25,699 nucleotides of DNA, taken from positions 11,543-37,241 of the forward strand of contig MGQT01000085.1 in the NCBI GenBank assembly GCA_001797935.1, given 5' to 3'. Positions 1 through 7,528 of the stretch are shown here, one piece after another. This DNA is from Deltaproteobacteria bacterium RBG_16_54_18. Its GTDB lineage: Bacteria > Desulfobacterota > B13-G15 > RBG-16-54-18. A program made the translations under genes and the position numbers. Every line of letters starts with the position of its first letter. Position 1 is the first letter of the stretch. Under the pieces are notes generated by a model. It saw nothing but the letters and a program-made list of their open reading frames with translations. It searched no databases and was not told the DNA's origin.

Positions 1-1
1 A

Positions 2-2242
2 GCTGCCAGCCTGTGGGAGGGGCGGATCGGCCTGCCGGCAGAGCGGATCGTGCGTCTCGGGGAAAAGGACAACTTCTGGGCCATGGGAGATACCGGACCA
101 TGCGGCCCCTGTTCGGAGATCATCATCGATCAGGGCGCAGACGTCGGATGCGGTTCTGCCACGTGCGGGGTAGGGTGCGACTGCGGCCGTTATTTGGAGC
201 TCTGGAACCTGGTCTTCATGCAGTACAATCGCGATGCAGAGGGCCGTCTTAACCCCCTGCCCCAGCCGAGCATCGATACGGGGATGGGGCTCGAGCGGAT
301 CGCGGCAGTTGTCCAGGGGGTCCAGAGCAACTACGACAGCGACCTCTTTCACGGCATCATCGGACGCGTCGAGGAGATAAGCGGCGTGCCGTACCGGCAG
401 TCGGCGAAGGGAGAGCAAGATGTCTCTATCAGGGTGATCGCCGATCACGCCCGGGCAGTCACCTTCCTCCTTGCCGACGGCGTGCTGCCGGCTAATGAGG
501 GGAGGGGGTATGTCTTGCGCCGGATCATCCGTCGCGCTTTGCGGCATGGGAAGCTCCTCGGTATCCCGGGTCCGTTTCTTGTCCCGATGGTGGGGAAGGT
601 GGTGGCGGTGATGGGTGAGGCCTATCCCGAGATCACGGAGGGGGAAAAACATTTCATGCAGATCGTCCGACGTGAGGAAGAGCGTTTCTCCGAGACCTTG
701 GACAACGGGCTCAAGGTCCTACAGGAGGAAGTGGCGGGACTTCAGGCGAAGAAGAAAAAGGTCCTCCCCGGGGCCATTGCCTTTAAGCTCTACGATACCT
801 TCGGATTTCCCCTCGATTTGACCGAAGACATCGTCAGAGAAAAGGGGATGACCATTGATCTCGCGGGATTTGAGCAATCCATGGCAGATCAAAAAAAGCG
901 GGCGCGCGACGCCTGGAAAGGGGAACTAGGCGCGGGCATCCCCCCCCTGTATCAGGAATTGATGGCCGAGGGCGTTACTACCCCCTTTGTGGGATACGAG
1001 ACCTTGCAGATCAGTTCAGAGGTCATGCGAATCATCAAAGACGGGGAGTTCGTTCCTACGGCGCGCCGGGGGGACGAAGTGGAGATTATCACTACGCAGA
1101 CCCCCTTTTATGGCGAGTCAGGGGGGCAGGTCGGCGATCAGGGTATCGTCACCGGCCACGAATCGGCCTTTGAGGTGCGCCATACCAGCCGCCCGATCCC
1201 TGAGCTGGTCGTGCACCAGGGGGTGATCACGGAGGGGGAACTTGCCGTCAGTGATACTGTCCTCCTTCAGGTAGACAAGGAGCGCAGGCAGGCAACGGCC
1301 CGCAACCACACGGCCACCCATCTCTTGCAGGCGGCCTTGCGAAAGACGATCGGGGGGCATATCAACCAGGCCGGCTCGCTGGTTGAGCCCGAACGGTTGC
1401 GCTTCGATTTTACCCATTTTGAGGGGATTGAACCCGCCGCCTTGGAGCGGATCGAATCGATGGTGAACGAGTGGATCTGGGAAGACCAGCCGGTAGATAT
1501 CGAGGTCATGTCCACGGAAACGGCCGTGGCGCAGGGGGCAACAGCGCTGTTCGGCGAGAAATACGGGGAACAGGCCCGCGTCATCTCGCTCGGCGACTAC
1601 AGTCAGGAGCTGTGCGGCGGGAGCCATGTCACGAGGACCGGTGAGATCGGCATCTTTAAGGTGATTTCCGAGAGCGGGGTAGCTGCCGGGGTGAGGAGGA
1701 TTGAGGCCCTGACGGGTCGCGGTGCCTTGGATTATCTCAGGAGCGAAGAGGCCGAGCTCAAGGAGGTAGCACAATTCTTAAAGGCCAGACCGGGAGAATT
1801 GCCTGCGCGGGTAGAGCGGCTTTTGGCAGGGCAGCGGACTTTGGAACGAGAGATCGAGAGCCTGCGCCGCAGGCTTGCCACTTCGCAGACAGGGGGAGGG
1901 CCTGAGGTCATTGAGATCGAGGGCGTCAAGGTGGTTGCCTTTCGTGTGGATGATATGGATCCCAAGGGACTCCGGGATATCGGCGATGGTATCAAGGCCA
2001 AGATCGGTTCGGGGATCATTGTTTTGGGGGGCGAGAAACAGGGGAAAGGCTCCCTCGTGGCCATGGTCACCCAGGATCTGGCCGAGCAATTCCCCGCCGA
2101 TGAGCTGATCAAGGCGCTTACCGAGATCGGGGGGGGGCGGGGCGGCGGCAATTCCACCATGGCCCAGGCCGGCGGCGTCCAGGCCGACAAGATCGACGAC
2201 TGTCTCGCGGCAGTCGCTGAAATCGTACGAAAGCAATCGTAA
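2..2242 (+). CDS. alaS: alanyl-tRNA synthetase, 5' end outside window
   Basis: Charges tRNA-Ala with alanine in the cytoplasm. The open frame runs from base 2 without a start codon, so the gene is cut by the window edge. About 746 codons are visible, against about 876 in E. coli, so roughly the first 130 residues are missing. The sequence GLPAERIVRLGEKDNFWAMG and the following GPCGPCSE belong to the class II catalytic domain. The editing domain has its HxxxH zinc site (NHTATH, near base 1303) and CGGSH (near base 1612). The C-terminal C-Ala domain ends in a glycine-rich GGGRGGG stretch (near base 2130), as is usual. No disruption is seen. The next gene, suhB, starts about 300 bases downstream behind palindromic repeats, so the two are probably not tightly coupled. 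Confidence 0.97.
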   Translation, partial: AASLWEGRIGLPAERIVRLGEKDNFWAMGDTGPCGPCSEIIIDQGADVGCGSATCGVGCDCGRYLELWNLVFMQYNRDAEGRLNPLPQPSIDTGMGLERIAAVVQGVQSNYDSDLFHGIIGRVEEISGVPYRQSAKGEQDVSIRVIADHARAVTFLLADGVLPANEGRGYVLRRIIRRALRHGKLLGIPGPFLVPMVGKVVAVMGEAYPEITEGEKHFMQIVRREEERFSETLDNGLKVLQEEVAGLQAKKKKVLPGAIAFKLYDTFGFPLDLTEDIVREKGMTIDLAGFEQSMADQKKRARDAWKGELGAGIPPLYQELMAEGVTTPFVGYETLQISSEVMRIIKDGEFVPTARRGDEVEIITTQTPFYGESGGQVGDQGIVTGHESAFEVRHTSRPIPELVVHQGVITEGELAVSDTVLLQVDKERRQATARNHTATHLLQAALRKTIGGHINQAGSLVEPERLRFDFTHFEGIEPAALERIESMVNEWIWEDQPVDIEVMSTETAVAQGATALFGEKYGEQARVISLGDYSQELCGGSHVTRTGEIGIFKVISESGVAAGVRRIEALTGRGALDYLRSEEAELKEVAQFLKARPGELPARVERLLAGQRTLEREIESLRRRLATSQTGGGPEVIEIEGVKVVAFRVDDMDPKGLRDIGDGIKAKIGSGIIVLGGEKQGKGSLVAMVTQDLAEQFPADELIKALTEIGGGRGGGNSTMAQAGGVQADKIDDCLAAVAEIVRKQS

Positions 2243-2348
2243 GAGGGCGTTCATCGCCCTTGCCGACCGCGCCCTCAACCAGCACCTTCATCTCACCATT
2301 TCTTTTTCGGAAGTCCGCCATGACGGAGCGTCACTCTCGAATGATAAA

Positions 2349-2402
2349 ATCCCCCTGTATCCCCTGGCCAAAGGGTCACCTCCGGCTTTGCCAAAGGGGG
2401 AT
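2349..2402. repeat. REP-like imperfect palindrome
   Basis: The left half (2349-2373) reads ATCCCCCT, eight spacer bases, then TGGCCAAAG. The right half (2386-2402) is CTTTGCCAAAGGGGGAT. The halves pair apart from the spacer and one extra base. C-rich and G-rich palindromes of this form occur as dispersed intergenic repeats in many genomes. It could fold as a hairpin in the alaS-suhB transcript. It has no T-run, so it is not a typical terminator. Confidence 0.55.
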
Positions 2403-2439
2403 GAACTCCTCTGGTGGGCATCACGCCGGAGGCGGGGGA

Positions 2440-2490
2440 AACTCCCTCTTACCTCTGTGTCGCATAGCGACACAGAGGTAAGAGGGAGTT
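2440..2490. repeat. perfect 24-bp inverted repeat with 3-base loop
   Basis: Arm 2440-2463 is exactly complementary to arm 2467-2490, around the loop ATA. The arms begin AACTCCCTCTTACC and every one of the 24 pairs is a Watson-Crick match. No T-tract follows (next bases GGTAGGTG). The element ends about 50 bases before the suhB start and may act as a transcript stabiliser, attenuator or mobile palindrome. Its function is not known. Confidence 0.8.
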
Positions 2491-2539
2491 GGTAGGTGTA
2501 TTTTCTTGGCAATTACTATACTCTTCACGAGGAGAAGCA

Positions 2540-3322
2540 ATGAATCTGGAAGGCATGCTTGAGATCGCAGTAACTGCCGTCAAGGCATCAGGGGCGATTC
2601 AAAAGGAGTGGCTGCGCAAAGAAAAGCGAATCGAGCTCAAGGGGGAGATCAATCTGGTCACCGATGTGGACAGAAGGTGCGAGCAGCGGATCATCGAGAT
2701 CATCAGAATGACCTTTCCCGAGCACAACATCTTGACCGAGGAGACCTCGATGCCCCAGCTTCCCTCTCCCTTCAGATGGATCATCGATCCCCTTGACGGG
2801 ACCACCAACTATGCCCATGGCTATCCGCGCTTTTGCACCTCTATTTCCCTGGAGAAGGAGGGACGGGTTATCTTGGGGGCGGTATACGATCCCCTGTTAG
2901 ATGAACTTTTCACTGCCCAACAGGGGGAAGGGGCCTTTTTAAACGGCGAAAGGATCGCTGTTTCTGCCACTGATCAACTCATCAATGCCCTTCTTTGCAC
3001 CGGCTTTCCCTATGACCTCAGGGAGAGCAGGGAGAACAATCTGGATTGCTTTAACCGCTTCATCATGGAGGCCCGCGCCATCCGGAGGGACGGCTCGGCA
3101 GCGCTCGACCTCTGTTATGTGGCAGCCGGTCGGTTTGACGGATTCTGGGAATTAAAACTCCATCCGTGGGACGTGGCGGCTGGCAAGCTCATCGTCGAGG
3201 AGGCCGGCGGCAGGATGACGGATTTTCGCGGCGGCCCCTTGAATATCGAGGGCAAGGAGACCCTGGCCAGCAATGGTAAGATCCACGCGGATATGATCAG
3301 GGTGTTGGAGAGGGGGGGTTAA
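2540..3322 (+). CDS. suhB: inositol monophosphatase family protein
   Basis: Magnesium-dependent phosphatase of the inositol-1-monophosphatase (SuhB) family, expected to hydrolyse sugar or inositol monophosphates in the cytoplasm. The 260-residue length fits the family. Metal-binding motifs are intact: TEE at residues 66-68, DPLDGTTN at 83-90 and HPWDVAAG at 208-215. The start at 2540 is chosen because GAGGAG lies just upstream at a normal distance. A longer frame reaches back to 2489 but runs into the inverted repeat. The last 80 or so codons are repeated as a broken copy at 3840-4080, and a 71-bp stretch (3095-3165) is identical in both. The C-terminus may therefore be a recombinant. The exact substrate cannot be read from the sequence. 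Confidence 0.93.
   Translation: MNLEGMLEIAVTAVKASGAIQKEWLRKEKRIELKGEINLVTDVDRRCEQRIIEIIRMTFPEHNILTEETSMPQLPSPFRWIIDPLDGTTNYAHGYPRFCTSISLEKEGRVILGAVYDPLLDELFTAQQGEGAFLNGERIAVSATDQLINALLCTGFPYDLRESRENNLDCFNRFIMEARAIRRDGSAALDLCYVAAGRFDGFWELKLHPWDVAAGKLIVEEAGGRMTDFRGGPLNIEGKETLASNGKIHADMIRVLERGG
3095..3165 (+). repeat. 71-bp direct repeat, copy 1 (inside suhB)
   Basis: Identical to 3865-3935. Homology continues on both sides with substitutions: about 25 bases upstream, with one indel, and about 150 bases downstream at roughly 87 percent identity by eye. An exact block inside a diverged duplicate points to recombination or gene conversion. Confidence 0.9.
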
Positions 3323-3404
3323 CTTAAATGCCCTTGTTATACTGTTGCAACCAAGCACAAAGATCAGCCCGCACCGGATTTTCTGTGATTGACTGCTAAG
3401 GTGG

Positions 3405-3578
3405 TTATGCCAATTCCTTCTGGATGTGCCTTGCAAGATTCTCGTCTATCTCATTATGTCTTGGGATAGCCTGCTTCTTGCCGGTTTTGGGATTTCGATA
3501 AAGATCGTGGCGGGTACCGTGCCTCACAAGCACGCACCCGGTAGACGTAATTCTCTTTATAAGCTCCTTCCTCTTCAT
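3405..3578 (-). CDS. hicA: HicA-type mRNA interferase toxin
   Basis: A 57-residue reverse-strand protein beginning MKRKELIKRI. It contains GTRHDLYRNP and KTGKKQAIPRHNEID, which match the small dsRBD-like HicA fold. The catalytic histidine expected in HicA toxins is present in this region (RHGTRHDLY). HicA cleaves mRNA when it is not bound by HicB. Its ATG overlaps the hicB stop codon as ATGA (3575-3578), so the two are translationally coupled. Family toxins are typically 55-80 residues, so it looks complete. The order hicB-hicA is the reverse of the well-studied E. coli locus. The pair sits between suhB and a broken suhB tail, which suggests acquisition as a cassette. Confidence 0.88.
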   Translation of the reverse strand: MKRKELIKRITSTGCVLVRHGTRHDLYRNPKTGKKQAIPRHNEIDENLARHIQKELA

Positions 3579-3772
3579 ACGTTCAGGGCGAGCTCTTTGA
3601 CTTCGTGCTGATCGGGGACATCCTCCATTGTCATCAGCGTGTAGGCGTCTTTCATATTTTCTTCAAGCTCTTCCAATGTCTCGCCTTGTGTCATTATTTC
3701 GGGATGTTCAAGGAGCTTTCCCACCCAGAATTTTTCGCCCTTCCAATATATCATTTTCAGTGTTGTTTCCAT
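3575..3772 (-). CDS. hicB: HicB-type antitoxin
   Basis: A 65-residue protein with the HicB N-terminal fold. The pattern YWKGEKFWVGKLLEHPEIMT followed by GETLEELEENMKDAY is typical of the partially degraded RNase H-like HicB domain. It should bind and neutralise HicA. It is short: there is no C-terminal ribbon-helix-helix or helix-turn-helix DNA-binding domain, so self-repression by this protein alone is doubtful. A strong AGGAGG lies 7 bases before the ATG. Its stop codon overlaps the hicA start. Confidence 0.87.
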   Translation of the reverse strand: METTLKMIYWKGEKFWVGKLLEHPEIMTQGETLEELEENMKDAYTLMTMEDVPDQHEVKELALNV

Positions 3773-3800
3773 CCTACAACCTCCTAAAAGGTGTCTCTTT

Positions 3801-3829
3801 ATACTATCATACCCCGTAAAGATTGGAAA
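3801..3829 (-). promoter_or_regulatory. possible sigma70 promoter for hicBA
   Basis: On the reverse strand, TTTCCA (3824-3829) and TAGTAT (3801-3806) are separated by 17 bases and lie about 30 bases upstream of the hicB start. The match is moderate. The promoter ends about 10 bases before the broken suhB copy begins. Confidence 0.35.
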
Positions 3830-3839
3830 TCCATTTATA

Positions 3840-4080
3840 GTCCGCGCCTATTCGGCGGGACGGGTCGGCAGCGCTCGACCTCTGTTATGTGGCAGCCGGT
3901 CGGTTTGACGGATTCTGGGAATTAAAACTCCATCCCTGGGATGTGGCAGCGGGCAAGCTCATCGTCGAGGAGGCCGGCGGCAGGGTGACGAATTTCCGCG
4001 GAGGCCTCTTGCACCTCGACGGCAAAGAGACCCTGGCCAGCAATGGAAAGATACACGAGGAGATGATCAAGGTACTATAA
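3840..4080 (+). pseudogene. broken 3' fragment of suhB
   Basis: This matches the last third of the intact suhB at 2540-3322. In the frame from 3862 it reads GSAALDLCYVAAGRFDGFWE, then the metal motif HPWDVAAG, and ends with KVL and a stop codon. The 5' two thirds are absent. At the left edge (3840-3861) the match continues with a one-base indel. Bases 3865-3935 are identical to 3095-3165, and the remainder has about 20 differences in 150 bases. An ATG inside it would give 63 residues, but no sensible ribosome site precedes it and the fold would be incomplete. It is most likely the original tail of a resident suhB displaced by arrival of the hicBA segment, or a remnant of a duplication. Confidence 0.85.
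3865..3935 (+). repeat. 71-bp direct repeat, copy 2 (suhB fragment)
   Basis: Exact copy of 3095-3165 at an offset of 770 bases. The intervening DNA holds the end of suhB, hicA and hicB. Recombination between the two copies would delete hicBA and leave a single suhB. Confidence 0.9.
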
Positions 4081-4152
4081 CAAGGCGCATAACCAGATCC
4101 CTTCTCCCCGCCATTTTCGATCGAAATCGTGTCGCAGGTGCTGGTCAAGCTT

Positions 4153-4179
4153 TTGTCATTCCCGCGGATATGGTATAAT
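4153..4179 (+). promoter_or_regulatory. extended -10 promoter
   Basis: TGGTATAAT at 4171-4179 is a perfect TATAAT with an upstream TG (extended -10). TTGTCA at 4153-4158 lies 15 bases before it, which is short but tolerable with an extended -10. It would serve the small ORF at 4229 and possibly the cytochrome gene at 4517. Confidence 0.5.
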
Positions 4180-4228
4180 CTTTGTCTAATCTCATAGCCA
4201 GGGAGTGGCCAGGGAAGGAGTTTATTCC

Positions 4229-4405
4229 ATGATCTTAATAGTGAAAGGGGAGAGTGTCATATCGACCGAATCGGCGCCGACGGATGCTACGGGATGGTCT
4301 CTTCATTACGACCGATTGGATTCTGCCGTTGCGGTAAATGCCATCCCTTTTAACCCTGCAGCTCGGTTGCTCCCGCCTTTGATTACGTTCATCTGTTCAT
4401 CTTGA
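4229..4405 (+). CDS. possible 58-residue protein of unknown function
   Basis: A short frame starting MILIVKGESVISTESAPTD. It is supported by a very good ribosome site (GGAAGGAG, 8 bases before the ATG) and by the extended -10 promoter about 50 bases upstream. The protein has no recognisable motif, no clear membrane helix and no cysteine cluster (one cysteine, at the end). The coding evidence is only the start context, so it may be a leader or a chance frame. Nothing links it to a pathway. Confidence 0.3.
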   Translation: MILIVKGESVISTESAPTDATGWSLHYDRLDSAVAVNAIPFNPAARLLPPLITFICSS

Positions 4406-4516
4406 TATCTGACTCTTGCGCTTTTATACTACATTTATATCGAAGGTCGGCAAAACGGACCGGGCAATAAATTTTATCGCCGGAATGACTCTTGTCTTAA
4501 AGAGGAGGAAATCAGT

Positions 4517-5227
4517 ATGATCGATGCGTGGATCAATGCCTTTTATCGTCTCCTGAATAGCTTAGGTTATACTCACCCGGTGCATCCGACCCTGGTCCAT
4601 ACGACCATCGGCCTGATCATCGGCGCCTTGGTCTTTGCCTCGGCCGCCCTTTTATTCGAAAAAAAGCGGCTCGCGCAAACGGCACGCGACTGCACTATCT
4701 TGGCATTCCTCTGCCTCTTTCCGGTAACCCTCTTCGGCTATATAGACTGGCAGCATTTCTTCAACGGCGCCCGGCTCTTTCCGATCGCAATGAAGCTGAT
4801 TCTTACCGGCATACTCTTGGTCCTCCTGATCATCGGGTTGTTCGTCGGCAGCAAGGGGCGGCAAGGCGCAAAGGGCCTCTTGGCAATATACACCCTTTGT
4901 TTTTTTATGGTCGTCGGCCTCGGATATTACGGCGCGCAACTTGTCTATCCGGGCAAGGAGCAGACAACGCCGACGACATATAAGGCCGGGGAGCGGATAT
5001 TCTTGACAAACTGCAGCGGTTGCCACCCGCAGGGGGGGAACATGCTCAAGCCGCAGGTACCGCTCATCAACTCGCCGAAGCTGAGGGACCTCAAGGGCTT
5101 TGTAGCATATATCAGGAAACCGATTGCTCCGATGCCTGCCTTCGGCCCGCTCCAGATCACCGACCAACAGGCCGATGAGCTGTATCAATATATCGTCAGG
5201 GTCCTGGAAAAGAGAAAGGCCTCGTAG
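4517..5227 (+). CDS. DUF2231-like membrane protein fused to cytochrome c
   Basis: A 236-residue predicted membrane redox protein. Residues 20-28 (HPVHPTLVH) resemble the histidine motif that opens DUF2231 membrane domains. Four hydrophobic helices follow, roughly 28-47, 57-76, 88-110 and 120-143. The C-terminal part, about residues 152-232, is a small cytochrome c. Its haem site is CSGCH at 166-170 and a probable axial methionine lies in APMPAFG (M206). The topology would put the haem domain outside the cytoplasmic membrane. GAGGAGGAA precedes the ATG. It lies upstream of ubiE, and a second DUF2231-like haem protein is encoded at 6792-7505. The most likely role is electron transfer linked to the quinone pool; the partner is unknown. 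Confidence 0.82.
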   Translation: MIDAWINAFYRLLNSLGYTHPVHPTLVHTTIGLIIGALVFASAALLFEKKRLAQTARDCTILAFLCLFPVTLFGYIDWQHFFNGARLFPIAMKLILTGILLVLLIIGLFVGSKGRQGAKGLLAIYTLCFFMVVGLGYYGAQLVYPGKEQTTPTTYKAGERIFLTNCSGCHPQGGNMLKPQVPLINSPKLRDLKGFVAYIRKPIAPMPAFGPLQITDQQADELYQYIVRVLEKRKAS

Positions 5228-5392
5228 GCCCTTTCGGTAAGAGATAAATTGCCCTCCTTCAATTCCTTAAGTCTTATGGGGACGGATCGACAAAGGCCTT
5301 GCCAAGTGAAGGACAGCCTTTATTATCTCATTTTTTCCAGGGCGTTATGAAGGTGCCTGGTGAAGAAGAAGGGCAGAGGATTTAATTCTTCC

Positions 5393-6142
5393 ATGCCGAG
5401 AGAGAAGATCGTCCATTTCGGATTTCAAAAAATTCCGGAGAAGGAAAAGACCGCGCGGGTCGGCAGGCACTTCGATATCGTCGCGCGCCGGTACGACGTG
5501 ATGAATACCCTTCTCAGCTTCGGCATCCACTATGCATGGAAGCGTAAGGCCGTCGGGCTGTTAGAATTGAAGGTGGGTGATGTCGTCATTGACTGCTGCG
5601 GTGGAACGGGCGATCTTTCGATCCTGGCCTCCAGGAGGGTGGGACCGGGAGGGAGCGTCATCCTGTACGATATCAACCGCATGATGATAGAGGCTGGCAG
5701 GCGCAAATCGAGCAATGCCGTTGCCAGAAAAGAGATTGCATACGTGCAGGGCGACGCCGAGCGTATCTCCTTCAAATCCGGCATTTTTGACGCGGCCATG
5801 GTAGGTTTCGGCGTCAGGAATTTGACGCATATGGAGAAGGGCCTGCAGGAGATCCACCGGGTCGTCAAGCGCGGCGGCCGCTTTGTCTGTCTGGAATTTT
5901 CCCGGCCCATCCATCCCTTATTCCGTTTGCTCTACGATTTTTATTCTTTTTACATCATGCCCTCTGCCGGGTTTTTGCTCACCGGCTCCAGGCAGGCCTA
6001 CACCTATCTCCCGGAATCTATCCGGATGTTCCCCTCTCCGAGGAAGCTCGCCGCGCTCCTGGGAAAAACCGGATTTAGAGAGGTGACCTATCAAACGCTC
6101 AGCAACGGCATTGCCGTCGTGCACCGAGGGATCAAGGTATAG
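5393..6142 (+). CDS. ubiE: demethylmenaquinone/ubiquinone C-methyltransferase
   Basis: SAM-dependent C-methyltransferase of quinone synthesis (UbiE/MenG). Both family signatures are intact: YDVMNTLLSFGIHYAW at residues 34-49 and RVVKRGGRFVCLEFS at 156-170. The SAM-binding loop is CCGGTGDL (68-75). The ATG at 5393 gives 249 residues and places HFGFQ as in E. coli UbiE (251 residues). An upstream GTG at 5360 would add 11 residues that the family lacks. A weak AGAGGA precedes the chosen start. In an anaerobe the product would be menaquinone. The next methyltransferase starts 48 bases downstream, and a UbiA prenyltransferase lies on the opposite strand beyond it. Confidence 0.92.
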   Translation: MPREKIVHFGFQKIPEKEKTARVGRHFDIVARRYDVMNTLLSFGIHYAWKRKAVGLLELKVGDVVIDCCGGTGDLSILASRRVGPGGSVILYDINRMMIEAGRRKSSNAVARKEIAYVQGDAERISFKSGIFDAAMVGFGVRNLTHMEKGLQEIHRVVKRGGRFVCLEFSRPIHPLFRLLYDFYSFYIMPSAGFLLTGSRQAYTYLPESIRMFPSPRKLAALLGKTGFREVTYQTLSNGIAVVHRGIKV

Positions 6143-6190
6143 CCGAGCTGGCTATGATCGCTGTTGGAGGATTCTCGTGGAGCCATTCTC

Positions 6191-6784
6191 ATGAAGCTGA
6201 ACTGGGCCGAGCGTCTGGTAGTTAATAATCCCCTCAGGGTCTGGGAGCAGCGATTGGAGGTCCAGCGGCTCAGGGGTCTTATGCCCCTTGAGCCGGGGTC
6301 TCTTGCCTTAGAGATAGGCTGCGGCCGCGGTGTCGGGGCCGGCCTCATCCTCAAGGAATTCCGACCATCGATGGTCCATTGCATGGATCTGGACATCAGG
6401 ATGGTTCGCCAGGCGAAGAGATATCTCTCCGCACAAAAAAAGAAGACATCCCTGCTGGTGGGCGATACAAGCGCTCTTCCGCTACAATCAGGCACCGTGG
6501 ATGCGGTCTTTGGCTTCGGCGTGCTCCACCATGTCGTCGATTGGCGCTCTGCCCTTGGCGAGATAGCCAGGGTGCTGAAGCCGGCAGGAGTCTATTTTTT
6601 GGAAGAGCTCTACCCGGCCGTCTACCTGAACTTCATTACCAGGCACATCCTGCTCCATCCTGCAACGGATCGCTTTTCCGGCCGGGATCTCAGACAGGCG
6701 CTGGCACAGGCCGGGCTTTCCCTCCGGCATGCGCTGGAGCTCAAGCGGTTCGCGATCCTCGGCTACGCCCTTAAAGAGGGCTGA
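6191..6784 (+). CDS. class I SAM-dependent methyltransferase
   Basis: A 197-residue methyltransferase with the Rossmann SAM site ALEIGCGRGVG (residues 39-49), an acidic loop (MDLD) and a post-motif region containing VFGFGVLHHVVDW. It belongs to the broad UbiE/COQ5-like group but lacks the UbiE signatures, so its acceptor is unknown. The ATG at 6191 is preferred because GGAG sits 8 bases upstream; a TTG at 6164 could extend it by 9 residues. It follows ubiE by 48 bases in the same direction and is probably co-transcribed. It ends 7 bases before the convergent cytochrome b5-like gene. A role in quinone or lipid modification is a guess from context. Confidence 0.83.
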   Translation: MKLNWAERLVVNNPLRVWEQRLEVQRLRGLMPLEPGSLALEIGCGRGVGAGLILKEFRPSMVHCMDLDIRMVRQAKRYLSAQKKKTSLLVGDTSALPLQSGTVDAVFGFGVLHHVVDWRSALGEIARVLKPAGVYFLEELYPAVYLNFITRHILLHPATDRFSGRDLRQALAQAGLSLRHALELKRFAILGYALKEG

Positions 6785-6791
6785 AGCAACG

Positions 6792-7505
6792 TTATTCCTT
6801 CTTCACGGGAAAGGTCAAGCTCGCGCCGAGCCATCCCAGGATCACTACCAAGGGGAAGAGGAGCAATATCAGAATCAGGTACATGGCAGTGGCGATGCTC
6901 AAGGGAGCAAGCACAGCGGGGTTCGAGATTCGCCAGATAAAGGCAATGATCTCGATGCACAGCAGGATGGCTGCCAGCCATTTCTTTATGGTCACGGCCC
7001 TCATCGGCCGGGACAGGTAGTTCAACCACCACGTGTAATAGCCGGTAGCCATGGCCACGGGCGTAAAGAGGAGGCCCGCGCCCAGGCAGTGTAAGGCCGT
7101 GCGCTCAAAGGTTTGCATACCCGTTATGAGATACAGAAGGGTGAACATGGTCGTGGCGAACATGAAGACGATGGGAAAATGGACGGTCATGGGATGGGGA
7201 TGGCGCCTCAGCATGGGAGACCTCTTGAGCAGCCGTGCCAACATCGCCGGCATCCGTTGTTCGGCAACGGCTTCTTTCTCCAGACCGGCGATATGCGGAT
7301 ATCGTTCGAGGACCTCCGGGCCATGCGGAGCGGACTGGAGGTCCGTCGTGAGGTCGCTGCCGGCGTGGTGGCGCTGCATATGGATGCCGCCCTGCCACAG
7401 CTTGCTCGCGCTGACGTCGAAGACCTTGCCCTCGTGGGCGATATAGACCGCCTTTCCTTCTTTTCCGTTAAATTCCGACAATTCTTTAGTAGTGATCTTT
7501 TTCAT
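6792..7505 (-). CDS. cytochrome b5-like domain fused to DUF2231-like membrane domain
   Basis: A 237-residue fusion. Residues 1-75 resemble the small bacterial cytochrome b5-like haem/steroid-binding domain: KITTKELSEFNGKEGKAVYI, then VFDVSASKLWQGGIH. Candidate haem ligands are the histidines of RHHAG (45-47) and of APHG (61). Residues 102-235 form a four-helix membrane domain that begins with the DUF2231-type motif HPHPMTVHFPI. It is read on the reverse strand, 23 bases after ubiA, and probably shares its transcript. Together with the DUF2231-like cytochrome c at 4517 it gives two haem proteins with related membrane anchors around quinone-synthesis genes. Its likely job is membrane electron transfer; the direction and partner are not shown. 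Confidence 0.8.
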   Translation of the reverse strand: MKKITTKELSEFNGKEGKAVYIAHEGKVFDVSASKLWQGGIHMQRHHAGSDLTTDLQSAPHGPEVLERYPHIAGLEKEAVAEQRMPAMLARLLKRSPMLRRHPHPMTVHFPIVFMFATTMFTLLYLITGMQTFERTALHCLGAGLLFTPVAMATGYYTWWLNYLSRPMRAVTIKKWLAAILLCIEIIAFIWRISNPAVLAPLSIATAMYLILILLLFPLVVILGWLGASLTFPVKKE

Positions 7506-7528
7506 TCGTGGCCCCTTTGTTTAAGATG

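Noticed and set aside
2260..2512. Short frames on both strands between alaS and suhB
   Set aside because: They run through the two palindromic repeats and have no ribosome sites.
4115..4126. 12-base palindrome TTTCGATCGAAA as an operator
   Set aside because: It is a lone palindrome that is not near a likely start site, and no second copy was noticed.
5215..5235. Terminator after the cytochrome c gene (AAAGGCC/GGCCCTTT)
   Set aside because: The stem is short with a bulge and overlaps the stop codon; no T-run follows.
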